Origin: Bos javanicus
Taxonomy: Eukaryota; Chordata; Mammalia; Artiodactyla; Bovidae
Length of the DNA stretch: 64,000 nucleotides
Assembly: GCF_032452875.1 (NCBI RefSeq)
Contig: NW_026894319.1
Span: 62,001-126,000 of the forward strand
Direction: 5' to 3'
Shown here: piece by piece, positions 1-12,213 of the stretch
Layout of the letters: each line of letters begins with the position of its first letter
How positions within the stretch are numbered: position 1 is the stretch's first letter
Translations under genes and position numbers: made by a program
Notes under the pieces: model-generated
Database searches by the model: none
What the model was told of the DNA's origin: nothing
Seen by the model: the letters and a program-made list of their open reading frames with translations, nothing else

Positions 1-653
1 CTGAGCATGCACTGTTCACGTGGCTATCATGCACTGATCACGTGGCTGATCATGCACTGATCACGTGACTGATCATGCACTTATCACTTGGGTATCATCC
101 ACTGATCATGAAACTGATCATGCACTGATTACGTGGCTATCATGCAATGATCAGGTGCCTATAATGCACTGATCACGTGGCTGATCATACAATGATCACT
201 TGACTGATAATGCACATACCACGTGGCTATCATGCAGTGATCACGTGGCTGATCATGCACTGATCACGTGCCTATCACGCACTGATCATGTGGCTGCTCA
301 TACAATGATCACTTAACTGATCATGCACAGATCACATGGCTATCATGCAGTGATCACGTGGATGATCATGCACTGATCATGTGTCTATCATGCACTGATC
401 ACGTGCCTGAACATGCACTGATTACGTAGATATAAAGCACTGATCACATGACTGGGGATGCACTGGTCACGTGGATATCATACACTGATCACGTGACAGA
501 TCATGCACTGATCAAGTGACTGATCATGCACTGATTTGGTGGCTATCATGCACTGATCCCGTGGCTATCATGCACTGATCACGTGCCTGATCATGCACTG
601 ATCACGTGACTGATCATGCACTGATCACGTGTCTATCATGCACTGATGATGTT
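1..653 (+). repeat. Diverged satellite, left edge of window
   Basis: Diverged 22-23 bp monomers with many private substitutions (CACTTG, GATCAGGTG, GATTACGTG forms) and no visible kilobase-scale counterpart elsewhere in the window. No gene or other element is seen. Confidence 0.85.
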
Positions 654-987
654 CCTCAGGAGGCAACAATCAAAGAGCTGAGCAGGCACGAATCCCACAA
701 TCAGCAGGCAATAATCAGGGACCTCAGCTCTGACGAATCATGCTGCTCAGCTGGCAATAATCAAGCAGCTTAACAGGCAGGTATCACACGGCTCAGCTGG
801 CAATTGTCAAGCAGATGAGCTGGCAGGAATCACGCAGCTCAGCTGGCAATTACCCAGCAGATGAGCAGGCAGGAATCACGCAGCTCAGCTGGCAATTACC
901 CAGCAGATGAGCAGGCAGGAATCACGCAGCTCAGCTGGGAATTTTTAAGCACCTGAGTAGATAGGAATCACGCAGCTCAGCAGGCCC
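654..987 (+). repeat. CAGCTG-rich module M1 (334 bp)
   Basis: First copy of the module that punctuates the array. It begins at CCTCAGGAGGCAA and ends at GCAGGCCC, where the satellite resumes. It contains two nearly identical adjacent 46-bp copies at 851-896 and 897-942, each holding AGCTCAGCTGGCAAT and CAGATGAGCAGGCAGG. It is longer than the 242-bp modules further right and diverged from them, with a T5 run near 943 not seen in the others. Confidence 0.88.
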
Positions 988-1360
988 TGATCACGTGACA
1001 GCATGCACTGTTCACGTGGCTGATCATACACTGACCACGGGACTGATCATGCACTGCTCACGTTGCTATCATTCACTGATCACGTGGCTATCATGCCATT
1101 GACCACGTGACTGGTCATGCACTGATCACGTGGCTGATCACGCACTGATCACATGTTTATCATGCAGTGATCACGTGACTGAGAGGCGCAGATTATGGGA
1201 ATGTGCAGGCACTGATCACATGGCTGATCATGCACTGATACCATGACTGAGCATGGACTGATCACTTGACTATCATGTAGTGATCACGTGACTGAAAGGC
1301 GCTGAACATGTGACTGATCATGTGCTGATCATGTTTGGTATCATACACTGATCATGTGGC
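988..1360 (+). repeat. Satellite and leader between M1 and M2
   Basis: Diverged monomers that end in a leader-like stretch around 1280-1340 (GACTGAAAGGCGCTGAACATG). An older leader-like stretch is near 1175-1200. The leader is recognisable before most modules. Nothing else is seen. Confidence 0.75.
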
Positions 1361-1600
1361 TCTGGAGGCAATAATTAAAGAGCTGAGTAGGCACGAATCA
1401 CACAATCAGCAGGCAATAATCATGAAGCTCAGCTATGACGAATCATGCTGCTCAGATGGCAATAATCAAGCAGCTGAGCAGGCAGGAATTATGCAGCACA
1501 GCTGGCAATTGTCAAGCAGATGACAGGGAGGAATCATGTAGCTCAGCTGGCAATTGTCAAGCAGATGAGCAGACAGGAATCATGCATCTCAGCAGGCCCT
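1361..1600 (+). repeat. CAGCTG-rich module M2 (~240 bp)
   Basis: Diverged module starting TCTGGAGGCAATAATTAAAG and ending at AGCAGGCCCT. It lies only about 0.7 kb from M1, far closer than the 4.5 kb spacing on the right, which suggests an older, shorter higher-order organisation at this end. Confidence 0.85.
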
Positions 1601-2171
1601 GATCATGTGAGTGAGCACACACTGTTCACGTGGCTTATCATACACTGATCACGTGGATGATCATGCACTGATCTCGTGGCTGATCATGCACTAATCACGT
1701 GGCTGATGAGGCACTGATCCCGTGACTGATGCTGCACTGATTAGGTGGCTCTCAAGCACTGATCACGTGACTGATTATGCACTGATCACGTGGCTGATCG
1801 TACTCTGATCACGTGACTGATCATGCACTTATCACGGGGCTATCATGCAGTGATAACATAGCTGATCGTATACTGATCACGTGGCTGATCATGCACTGAT
1901 CATGTGATTGATCATGCACTTATCACGTGACTCTCATGCACTGATCAGGTGGCTCTCAAGCACTGATCACGTGACTGATTATGCACTGATCACGTGATTG
2001 ATCATGCACTGATCACGTGACTCTCATGCACTGATCACGTTGCTATCATGCACTGATCACGTGGCTCATCATACACTGATCACGTGACTGATCATGCACT
2101 GATCACGTGACTGATCATACACTGATCACGTGACTGATGATACACTGAACACGTGGCTATCATCCACTAAC

Positions 2172-2711
2172 CACGTGACTGATCATGCACTGATCACGTG
2201 GCTAACATGCACTGATCATGTGGCCATCATTCCCTGATCACGTGGCTGGTCATGCACTGATCACGTAGCTATCATACACTGATCACTTTACTGGGCATGC
2301 ACTCATCACATGACAGATCATGCACTGATCACGTGACTTATCATGCACTGATCAGGTGGCTATCATGCACTGATCACGTGGCTATCATGCACTGATCACG
2401 TAGCTATCATGCACTGATCATGTGATTGATCATGCACTGATCACGTGACTGATCATGCACTGATCACGTGGCTAACATGCACTGATCATGTGGCCATCAT
2501 TCCCTGATCACGTGGCTGGTCATGCACTGATCACGTAGCTATCATACACTGATCACGTTACTGGGCATGCACTCATCACATGACAGAGCATGCACTGATC
2601 ACGTGACTTATCATGCACTGATCAGGTGGCTATCATGCACTGATCACGTGGCTATCATGCACTGATCACGTAGCTATCATGCACTGATCATGTGATTGAT
2701 CATGCACTGAT
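2172..2711 (+). repeat. 270-bp local tandem duplication
   Basis: Copies 2172-2441 and 2442-2711 match in order at an exact 270-bp offset, including the rare segment TGGCCATCATTCCCTGATCA at 2221 and 2491. I noticed only a few substitutions, such as CACTTTACTGGG against CACGTTACTGGG. The length equals 12 monomers of 22.5 bp. It is younger than its surroundings. Confidence 0.9.
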
Positions 2712-4685
2712 CACGTGACTGATCATGCACCGATCACGTGGCAATCATGCACTGATTACGTGACTATCATGCACTGATCACGTGACTGTGCATGCACTGA
2801 TCACCTGACAGATCATGCACTTATCACGTGGCTATCATGCAATGATCACATGACTGCGCCTGCACTGATCACATTAGTGATCATGCACTGATCACGTGGC
2901 TATCATGCACTGATCACATGATTCCGCAGCACAGATCCCATGGATGATCATACACTGATCACATTACTGATCATGCGCTGATCATATGACTCATCATGCA
3001 CTGATTACGTGGCTATCATACACTGATCACTTGACTGATCATGCACAGATCACGTGGCTATCATGCAGTGATCACGTGGCTGCTCATGCACATATCACGT
3101 GGCTATCATGCACTTATCACTAGACTGCGCATGAACTGACCATGTAAATGATCATGCACTGAACACTTGACTATCATGCCCTGATCCTGTGGCTGATCAT
3201 GCACTGGTCACGTGACTGAACATGCACTGATCACGAACCTATCATGCACTGATGATGTGACTGCACATGCACTGATCACGTGACTGATCATGCACTGATC
3301 ACATGGCAATCATGCACGGATCCTGCGGCAGATCATACACTGATCACGTAACAGAACATGCACTGAACAAGTGGCTATCATTCACTAATCACGGGACTGC
3401 CCATGCACTGATCACGTGACTGATCACGCACTGATCACGTGACTGATCATGCACTGATCACGTGGCTATCATGCACTGATCACGTGGCTTTCATTCACTG
3501 ATCACGTGGATGATCATACACTGATCACTTGAATGAGCATGCACTGATCACGTGGCTATCATGCACTGGTCAAGTGACTGCGCATGCACTGATCACGTGG
3601 ATGATCATACACTGTTGACGTGTCTGATCATGCACTGATCCCGTGGCTGATCATGCACTGATCACGTGGCTATCATGCACTGATCAGGTGGCTATCATTC
3701 ACTGATCACTTGGCTGTTCATGCACTGATCACGTGACTGATCATGCACTGATCACGTGACTATCATGCACTGATCAGGTGGCTATCATTCACTGATCACC
3801 TGGCTGTTCATGCACTGATCACGTGACTGATCATGCACTGATCACGTGACTATCATGCACTGATCACGTGGCTATCATGCACTGATCACGTGGCTATTAT
3901 GCACTGATCACGTGGCTGATCATGCACTGATCATGTGACTGATCATGCACTGATTACGTGGCTGATCATGCATTGATCACGTGGCTAACATGCACTGATC
4001 ACGTGGCTGGTCATGCATTTGTCAGTTGGCTATCATGCACTGATCACGAGATTGTGCATGCACTGATCACGTGGCTATCATGCACTGATCAGTTGGCTGA
4101 TCATGCACTGAACACTTGAATAATCATGCACTGATCACGTGATTGATCATGCACTGATCTCGTGGCTATCATGCACTGATTAGTTGGCCGATCATGCACT
4201 GTTCACGTGGCTATCATGCACTGATCACATGGCTGATCATGCATTGGTCACGTGTCTATCATGCACTTATCACGTGACTGATCATGCACTGATCACGTGG
4301 CTATCATGCACTGATTACGTGGCTATCATGCACGGATCACGTGACTATGCATGCACTGATCACATAACTGATCATGCACTGATCACGTGGCTATCATGCA
4401 CTGATCACGTGGCTGATCATACACTGATCACATGACTGATCATGCACTGATCAAATGACAGCGCATGCACTGATCACGTAGCTTATCATGCACTGATCAC
4501 TTGGCTGATCATGCACTGATCACAAGGCTGATCATACACTGATCATGTGGCTGATGATGCACTAATCAGGCTGCTGATCATGAAGTGATCAAGTGGCTGA
4601 GCATGGAGTGATCACGTGTCTGAATGGCGCTGATCATGTGACTGATCATGTGCTGATCACGTGACTCTCATGCACTGATGATGTG
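2711..4685 (+). repeat. Old ~2 kb duplication, left member
   Basis: Landmarks recur in the same order in 5134-6816. They include GATTCCGC followed by ACAGATCCCATGGATG (2931 and 5343), ATCACTAGACTGCGCATGAA, TCCTGCGGCAGATCATACAC and ATGCATTTGTCAGTTGGC (4013 and 6281). The offset falls from 2423 bp at the left to 2131 bp at the modules, so the members have gained or lost monomers since duplication. One cause is the 90-bp duplication at 3681-3860, which is absent from the right member. Confidence 0.82.
3681..3860 (+). repeat. 90-bp local tandem duplication
   Basis: Copies 3681-3770 and 3771-3860 share the unusual order GATCAGGTGGCTATCATTC then TGGCTGTTCATGC. The only difference noticed is CACTTGG against CACCTGG. 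It equals four monomers. The paralogous block near 6060-6150 has one copy only, so it arose after the ~2 kb duplication. Confidence 0.88.
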
Positions 4686-4973
4686 CCTCAGGAAGCAATA
4701 ATCAAAGAGCTGAGCAGGCACGAATCACCCAATCAGCAGGCAATAATCATGGACCTCAGCTGTGACGATTCATTCTGCTCAGCTGGCAATAATCAAGCAG
4801 CTTAGCAGGGAGGAATAACGCAGCTCAGCTAGCAATAATCAAGCAGATGAGCAGGAAGGAACCACACAGCTCAGCTAGCAATTATCCAGCAGAGCAGAAG
4901 GCAGGAATAACGCAGCTAAGCTGGCAATTAACACTCAGCTGAGTAGACAGGAATCACGCAGCTCAGCAGGCCC
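4686..4973 (+). repeat. CAGCTG-rich module M3 (288 bp)
   Basis: Starts CCTCAGGAAGCAATAATC and ends GCTCAGCAGGCCC. It is one 46-bp dimer longer than the 242-bp type and diverged from it (TCATTCTGCTCAGCTGG, GGAATAACGCAGCTCAGC). It is preceded by the usual leader. Confidence 0.87.
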
Positions 4974-5233
4974 TGATCATGTAACATCACTAACTGTTCA
5001 GGTGGCTGATCATACACTGATCACATGACTGATCTTCCACTGATCACGTGACTGTTCATACACTGATAACATGACTGATCATGCACTGATCAAGTGGCTA
5101 TCATGCACTGACCACGTGGTTATCATGCACTGATCACGTGACTGATCATGCACTGATCACGTGGCTATCATTCACTGATTATGTGGCTATCATGCACTGA
5201 TCACGTGACTGTGCATGCACTGATCACCTAACA
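4974..5233 (+). repeat. Satellite between M3 and the 6.98 kb units
   Basis: Diverged monomers only. The right part (from about 5134) already matches 2711 onward. The boundary at 5234 is set by where the similarity with 12214 begins. Confidence 0.75.
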
Positions 5234-6816
5234 GATCATGCACTTATCACGTGGCTATCATGCAATGATCACATGACTGCGAGTGTACAGATCACATTAC
5301 TGATCATGCACTGATCACGTGGCTATCATGCACTGATCACATGATTCCGCATGCACAGATCCCATGGATGATCATACACTGATCACGTTACTGATCATGC
5401 GCTGATCATATGACTCATCATGCACTGATTACGTGGCTATCATGCAGTGATCACGTGGCTGCTCATGCACATATCACTTGGCTATCATGCACTTATCACT
5501 AGACTGCGCATGAACTGACCATGTAAATGATCATGCACTGAACACGTGGCTATCATGCCCTGATCCCGTGGCTGATCATGCACTGGTCACGTGACTGAAC
5601 ATGCACTGATCACGTAGCTATCATGCACTGATCATGGGACTGCACATGCACTGATCACGTGACTGATCATGCACTGATCACATGGCAATCATGCACTGAT
5701 CCTGCGGCAGATCATACACTGATCACGTAACAGAACATGCACTGAACAAGTGACTATCATTCAGTAATCACGGGACTGCCCATGCACTGATCACATGACT
5801 GATCACGCACTGATCACGTGACTGAACATGCACTTATCACGTGGCTATCATGCACTGATCACTTGGCTATCATTCACTGATCAAGTGGCTGATCATACAC
5901 TGATCACGTGAATGAGCATGCACTGATCATGTCGCCATCATGCACTGGTCAAGTGACTGTGCATGCACTGATCACGTGGATGATCATACTCTGTTGACAT
6001 GTCTGATCATGCATTGATCCCATGACTGATCATGCACTGATCACGTGGCTATCATGCACTGATCAGGTGGCTATCATTCACTGATCACTTGGCTGTTCAT
6101 GCACTGATCACGTGACTAATCATGCACTGATCACGTGACTATCATGCACTGATCAGTTGGCTGATCATGCACTGATCACGTGGCTGATCATGCACTGATC
6201 ATGTGACTGATCTTGCACTGATCACGTGGCTGATCATGTATTGATCACGTGGCTAACATGCACTGATCACGTGGCTGATCATGCATTTGTCAGTTGGCTA
6301 TCATGCACTGATCACGAGATTGTGCATGCACTGATCTCGTGGATATCATGCACTGATCAGTTGGATGATCATGCACTGGTCACGTGGCTATCATGCACTG
6401 ATCACGTGACTGATCATGCACTGATCATGTGGCTATCATGCACTGATTACGGGGCTATCATGCACTGATCACGTGACTATGCATGCACTGATCACATAAC
6501 TGATCATGCACTGATCAGGTGGCTATCATGCACTGATCACGTCGCTATCATGCACTGACCACGTGGCTGATCATACAATGATCACATGACTGATTATGCA
6601 CTGATCAAATGACAGCGCATGCACTGATCACGTAGCTGATCATGCACTGATCACGTGGCTGATCATACACTGATCACGTGGCTGATGATGCACTAATCAC
6701 GCTGCTGATCATGAACTCATCAAGTATCTGAGCATGCAGTGATCACGTGTCTGAATGGTGCTGATCATTTGACTGATCATGCGCTGATCACGAGGCTATC
6801 ATGCACTGATGATGTG
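5134..6816 (+). repeat. Old ~2 kb duplication, right member
   Basis: Counterpart of 2711-4685, shorter by about 290 bp. All but its first 100 bp was later captured in the 6.98 kb unit, so it occurs again at 12214-13795. Confidence 0.8.
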
Positions 6817-7223
6817 CCTCAGGAGGCAATAACCAAAGAGCTGAGCAGGCCCGAATCACGCAATCAGCAGGCAATAATAATGGACTTCACCTGTGATGAA
6901 TCATGCTGCTCAGCTGGCAATAATGAAGCAGCTGAGCAGGCAGGTATCACACGGCTCAGCTGATAATTGTCCTGCAGTTGAGCAGGCAGGAATCATGCAG
7001 CTCAGGTGGCAATTATCAAGCAGATGAGCAGCAGGTATCACTCAGCTCAGCTGGCAATTATCAAGCAGGTGAGCAGGCAGGAATCACGCAACTCAGCTAG
7101 CAATTATCAAGCAAGTGAGCAGGTAGGAATCAAGCAGCTCAGCTGCCAGTTATCAAGCACATGAGCAGGCAGGAATCACTCAGCTCAGCTGGCAATTATC
7201 AAGAAGATGAGCAGGTAGGAATG
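6817..7223 (+). repeat. CAGCTG-rich long module M4 (407 bp)
   Basis: Starts CCTCAGGAGGCAATAACC. After the common left part it carries a run of 46-bp repeats whose GAGCAGG starts fall at 6980, 7026, 7071, 7117, 7163 and 7209 (steps of 46, 45, 46, 46, 46). It ends directly in GATGACGTGGC satellite without the AGTAGGCCC end of the short modules. Only M4 and its duplicate M6 have this form. Confidence 0.9.
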
Positions 7224-7419
7224 ATGACGTGGCTATCATGCACTGATTACGTGGCTGATCATACACTGTTCACGTGCCTGATCATGCACTGATCACGTGC
7301 CTGATCATGCACTTATCACGTGACTGATCATTCACTGATCACCTGCCTGATCAAGCACTGATCACGTGACTGATCGTGCACTGATTTCGAAGCTGATCAT
7401 ACGGTCAGCACGTGACTGT

Positions 7420-9060
7420 GCATGCACTGATCACATGGCTGATCATGCACTGATCACGTGGCTAATCATGCACTAATCACGTTGCTTACCATGCACTGAT
7501 CAGGTGGCTATCATGCACTGATCACGTCGCTGATCATACACTGATCACGGGACTTCGAATGCACCGATCACGTGACAGATCATGCACTGATCACGTGGCT
7601 ATCATGCACTAATCACGTGTTTATCATGCACTGATCACGTGACTGCGCATGAACTGATCACGTACCTGTTCATGCACTATTTACGTGGCTATCATGCACT
7701 GATCACCTGGCTAATCATACATTGATCACGTAAATAATCATGCACTGATCACGTGGCTGATCATACACTGATCACGTGACTGTGCATGCACTTATCAGGT
7801 GGGTGATCATGCACTGATCACGTGGCTGATCATGCACTAATCACGTAGCGAATCATGCAATCATCATGTGGCTGATCATGCACTGATCACGAGGCTGATC
7901 ATGCACTAATCACGTGTCTGAACGTACACTGATCACGTGGCTGATCACGCACTAATCACGTTGCTTATCATGCACTGATCACGTGACTGCGCATGAACTG
8001 ATCACGTACCTGTTCATGCAATAATTACGTGGCTATCATGCACTGATCACGTGGCTGATCCTGCAATGATCACGTGACTGATTATGAATGGATTGTGTAG
8101 CTATCATGCACTGATCACATGACTGCGCATGCCATGGTCACATGACTGATCATGCACTGATCAGGTGGCTAACATGCACTGATCACGTGGCTAATCATAC
8201 ATTGATCACGTAGCTAATCATGCACTGATCACTTGGCAATCTTGCACTGATCACGTGGCTGATCATGCACTGATCACGTAGCTATCATGCACTGAACACA
8301 TGACTGCGCATGAACTGATATCATACACCTATCAAGTGACAAATCATGAACTGAACACGTGACTGATCATGCACTGAACACGTGGCTATCATGCACTGAT
8401 CACCTGGCTGATCATGCACTGATAACGTGACTGATCATACACTGATCACTTGCCTGATCATGCACTGATCACCTGACTGATCATACACTGGTCACGTGGC
8501 TATCATGCACTGATCCCGTGACTGATAATACACTGATCACGTGGCTGATCATGCACTGATCATGTGGCTGATCATGCACTGATCACGTGCCTGATCATGC
8601 ACTGATCACGGGCCTGATCATGCAGTGCTCACGTTACTGTGCATGCACTGATCACATGGCTGATAATGCACTGATCACGTGGCTGATCATGTGCTGACCA
8701 CGTGGCTAATCATGCACTAATCATGTTCCTTACCATGCACTCATCAGGTGGCTATCATGCACTGATCACGTGGCTGATCATACACTGATCACGTGACTGC
8801 GCATGCAATGATCACGTGACAGATCATGCACTGCTCCTGTGGCTATCATGCACTGATCACGTTTCTATCATGCATGATCACGTGACTGCGCATGAACTGA
8901 ACACGTACCTGTTCATGCACTGTTTACGTGGCTATCATGCACTGATTACGTGGCTGTTCATGCATTGATCATGTGACTGATTATGCACTGAATGCGTAGC
9001 TGTCATGTACTGGTCACATGACTGCGCATGCCATGATCACGTGACTGATCACGCACTGAT
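7420..9060 (+). repeat. Internal paralogous blocks, ~1.24 kb offset
   Basis: ACTAATCACGTTGCTTACC at 7472-7490 recurs, slightly altered, at 8716-8734 (offset 1244). The GCGCATGAACTGATCACG-ACCTGTTCATGC stretch occurs near 7647, 7989 and 8889. These are older internal duplications within the 6.98 kb unit, and are related to 19950-20160 in the 4.55 kb units. Confidence 0.6.
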
Positions 9061-11033
9061 CACGTGGCTATCATGCACTGATCACATGGCTAATCATACA
9101 TTGATCACGTAACTAATCATGCACTGATCACGTGGCTGATCATATACTGATCACGTGACTGTGCATGCACTGATCACGTGGCTGATCATGCACTAATCAT
9201 GTTGCAGATCATTCACTGATCAGGTGGCTGATCATACACTGATCACGTGGCTGATCATGCACTAATCACGTTGCTTATCATGCACTGATCAGGTGGCTAT
9301 CATGCACTGATCACGTGGCTGATCATGCACTGCTCACATGGCTGATCGTACACTGATCACGTGGCTGATCATGCACTAATCACGTTCCTTATCCTGCAAT
9401 GATCAGGTTGCTATCATGCACTGATCACATGGCTGATCATACACTGATCAAGTGACTGCGCATGCACTGATCACATGACTGATCATGCACTGATCATGTG
9501 GCTGATCATGCACTGATAAGCTGGCTATCATACACTGATCAGGTGACTGATCATGCACTCTTCACGTGCCTGATCATGCACTGATCACGTGGCTGATCAT
9601 GCACTGAATACGAAGCTGATCATACACTGATCACGAGACTGTGCATGCACTGATAACTTGGCTGGTCATGCACTAATCCCGTGGCTGATCATGCACTAAT
9701 CACATTGCCGATCATGCACTGATCACGTGACTGATCATGCACTGATCTGGTGCCTATCAGGCATTGATCCCGTGGTTGATCATACACTGATCACATGACT
9801 GATCATGCACTGATCACCTGGCTATCATGCACTGATCATGTGACTGATCATCCACTGATCTCGAGGCTGATCGTACACTGATCACGTGGCTGATCAGGAG
9901 CTGATCACATGACTGACCATACAGTGATCACGTGTCTGAATATTGCTGATCATGTTATTGATCATGTGCTGATCAGGTGTGTATCATGCACTGATCACCT
10001 GACTGCGCATGCACTGACCATGTAACTGTAGGCAATTATCACATGGCTATCATGCAGTGATCACGTGGATGATCATGCACTGACCATGCACTGATCACGT
10101 AGCTATCATGCATTGATCACTTGGCTGTCATGCACTGATCACGTGGCTGATCATACACTGATCACGTGACTGCACATGCACTGATGACATGGCTGATCAT
10201 ACAGTGATCACGTGGCTGATCATGCACTGATCATGTGGTTGATCATGCACTAATCACGTTGCTGATCATGCACTGATCAGGTGGCTATCATGCACTGCTT
10301 ACGAGGCTGATCATGCACTGATCACATGGCAATCATGCACTGATCACGTGTCTTATCATACACTGATCCTTGACTGATCATGCACTGATCACGTGCCTGA
10401 TCATTCACTGATCACCTGGCTGATCATGCACTGATCACGAAGCTGATCATACACTGATCACGTGACTGCATGCACTGATCATTTCGATGATCATGCATTG
10501 ATCAAGGGGCTGATCATGCACTGACCACGTGGCTGATCCTACAATAATCACGTGACTGATCATGCACTGATCACGCGGCTGACCATGCACTGATCACGAA
10601 GCTGATCATACACTGATCACGTGACTGTGCATGCACTGATAACGTGGGTGATCATGCACTGATCACGTGTTTGATCATGCACTGATCACGTGGCTGATCA
10701 TACACTGTTCACGTGCCTGATCATGCACTAAATATGTTGCGGATCATGCACTGATCACGTAGCTGATCATACACTGATCACCTGGCTGATCATACTCTGA
10801 TCACCTGGCTGATCAGACACTGATCACGTGACTGCATGCACTGATCAATTGACTGCCCATGCAGTGATCACATGGATGATCATACACTGATCATGTGACT
10901 GATCATGCACTAAAAAAATGGCTGATCAAGCCCTGATCACATGACTGATCATGCACTGTTCACGGCTGATCATACAATGATCACGTGACTGTGCATGCAC
11001 TGATCACTTGGCTGATCATGCACAGATCACATG

Positions 11034-11464
11034 GCTATCATGCACTGATCACTTGATTGTGCATGCAATAATCACGTGGATGATCATGCATTTATCACGT
11101 GGCTGATCATGCACTAATCACAAGGGTGATCATGAACTGATCACGTGACTTAGCATGCTGTGATCTCGTGTCTGAATGGTGCTGATCATGTGACTAATCA
11201 AGAACTGATCACGTGGCTATCATGCACTGATCACGTGGCTGATCATACACTGATCACGTGGCTATCATGCACTGATCACTTGATTGTGCATGCAATAATC
11301 ACGTGGATGATCATGCATGTATCACCTGGCTGATCATGCACTAATCACAAGGGTGATCATGAACTGATCACGTGACTTAGCATGCTGTGATCTCGGGTCT
11401 GAGTGGTGCTAATCATGTGACTAATCAAGAACTGATCACGTGGCTCTCATGCACTGATGATGTG
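11034..11464 (+). repeat. 227-bp duplication of the module leader (copy 1)
   Basis: GCTATCATGCACTGATCACT at 11034 recurs at 11261, followed in both by the AATAATCACGTGGATG, CACAAGGGTGATCATG and GCATGCTGTGATCTCG landmarks. The leader before M5 is therefore present twice. The same 227-bp arrangement is at 18011-18441 and 56332-56758 but not before M8-M15 or M17. Confidence 0.88.
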
Positions 11465-11706
11465 CCTCAGGAGGCAATAACCAAAGAGCTGAGCAGGCAC
11501 GAATCACGCAATCAGCAGGCAATAATCATGGACCTCAGCTGTGATGAATCATGCTGCTCAGCTGGCAATCATCAAGCAGCTGAATAGGCAGGAATCAGAC
11601 GGCTCAGCTGGCCATTGTCAAGCAGATGAGCAGGCAGGAATCACGCAGCTCAGCTGGCAATTGTCAAGCAGCGGAGCAGACAGGAAAAACGGAGCTCAGT
11701 AGGCCC
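11465..11706 (+). repeat. CAGCTG-rich module M5 (242 bp)
   Basis: First copy of the standard 242-bp module. From the AATCACGCAATCAGC segment onward it divides into 23-bp steps (one of 22) that alternate between an AATCACGCAGCTCAG type and a TGTCAAGCAGATGAG type, ending AGTAGGCCC. M7-M17 are near-identical and of the same length. A 66-codon frame starting in the leader runs into it but has no other sign of coding. Confidence 0.92.
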
Positions 11707-12213
11707 TGATCACGTGACTGAGCACACACTGATCACGTGACTGATAATGAACTGATCACGAGGCTATAATGCACTGATCACCTGACTGCGCATGCACTGA
11801 TCATGTGGATGATCATACACTGATCACGTGGCTGATCACGCAATGATCACGTGACTGATCATGCACTGATCACGTGGCTATCATGCACTGCTCCCATGAC
11901 TGAGCATGCACTGATCACGTAGCTCTCATGCATTGATCACTTGGCTATCATGCACTAATCACGTGGCTGATCATGCACTGATCACGTAGCTGATCATACA
12001 CTGATCACGGGACTGTGCATGCACTGATACGTGGCTGATCATGCACTGATCACGTGGCTGATCATGCAATGATAACCTGGCTATCATACACTGATCACGT
12101 GACTGATCATGCACTCTTCACTGGCCTGATCATGCACTGATCCCGTGGCTGATCATGCAATGATCAGGAAGCTGATCATACACTGATCACGTGACTCTGC
12201 CTGCTGTGTGGCT
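11707..12213 (+). repeat. Tail of 6.98 kb copy 1
   Basis: Satellite matching the start of every 4.55 kb unit (GAGCACACACTGATCACG, TCTTCACTGGCCTGATC, CTGCCTGCTGTGTGG). It breaks off at 12213, where the sequence jumps back to the 5234-type block. The join lies in GATCATGCAC shared by both parents. Confidence 0.88.

Larger units (their letters stand above)
1601..4685 (+). repeat. Diverged satellite block between M2 and M3
   Basis: About 3 kb of diverged monomers with nested local duplications (270 bp at 2172-2711 and 90 bp at 3681-3860). Its right two thirds are the left member of an old duplication with 5134-6816. A leader (GTGTCTGAATGGCGCTGATC, near 4616) precedes M3. No gene is seen; an 83-codon frame at 4184-4435 is a translation of 45-bp dimers. 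Confidence 0.85.
7224..11464 (+). repeat. 4.24 kb satellite segment of 6.98 kb copy 1
   Basis: Satellite with characteristic variants (ACTAATCACGTTGC, GCGCATGAACTGATCACG, ACCTGTTCATGC). The part from about 9230 rightward is the counterpart of the right 2.15 kb of the 4.55 kb units (for example 20760-22912). Landmarks are GAATATTGCTGATC near 9935, AACTGTAGGCAATTATC near 10024 and an A7 run in CACTAAAAAAATGG near 10909. No gene is seen. Confidence 0.85.
5234..12213 (+). repeat. 6.98 kb higher-order unit, copy 1
   Basis: Matches 12214-19191 at a constant offset near 6980 bp (GAGTGTACAG at 5281 and 12261; modules at 6817 and 13796, 11465 and 18442). In order it holds a ~1.6 kb block related to 2711-4685, the long module M4, a 4.24 kb satellite segment, the 242-bp module M5 and a 0.5 kb tail. 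It differs from copy 2 by scattered substitutions and 1-3 bp indels, for example CACGGCTG near 10964 against CACGAAGCTG near 17937. Such similarity in a rapidly evolving satellite implies a recent duplication. Confidence 0.93.

Noticed and set aside
4184..4435. 83-codon open frame, the longest seen
   Set aside because: It is a translation of 45-bp satellite dimers with a 15-residue period. There is no codon or composition change at its ends, and the paralogous block gives only an 80-codon version at 6226-6468 with altered residues.
6739..6963. 62-74 codon frames over leader and module (1335, 6739, 13718 and similar)
   Set aside because: They lie entirely in repeat sequence, start in satellite and stop at chance codons inside the module. 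Conservation between copies is explained by unit homogenisation. No splice, promoter or poly-A context was identified.
6980..7223. CRISPR-like array of 46-bp repeats in M4
   Set aside because: Adjacent 46-bp repeats have no unique spacers, are imperfect along their whole length and have no nearby cas-like gene; they are plain tandem repeats.
10900..10925. A7 run as a retroposon tail or poly-A signal
   Set aside because: CACTAAAAAAATGG sits in a normal monomer register, recurs at the same unit position and is replaced by GATCAAATGG or AATAAAATGG in other units, so it is a monomer variant.
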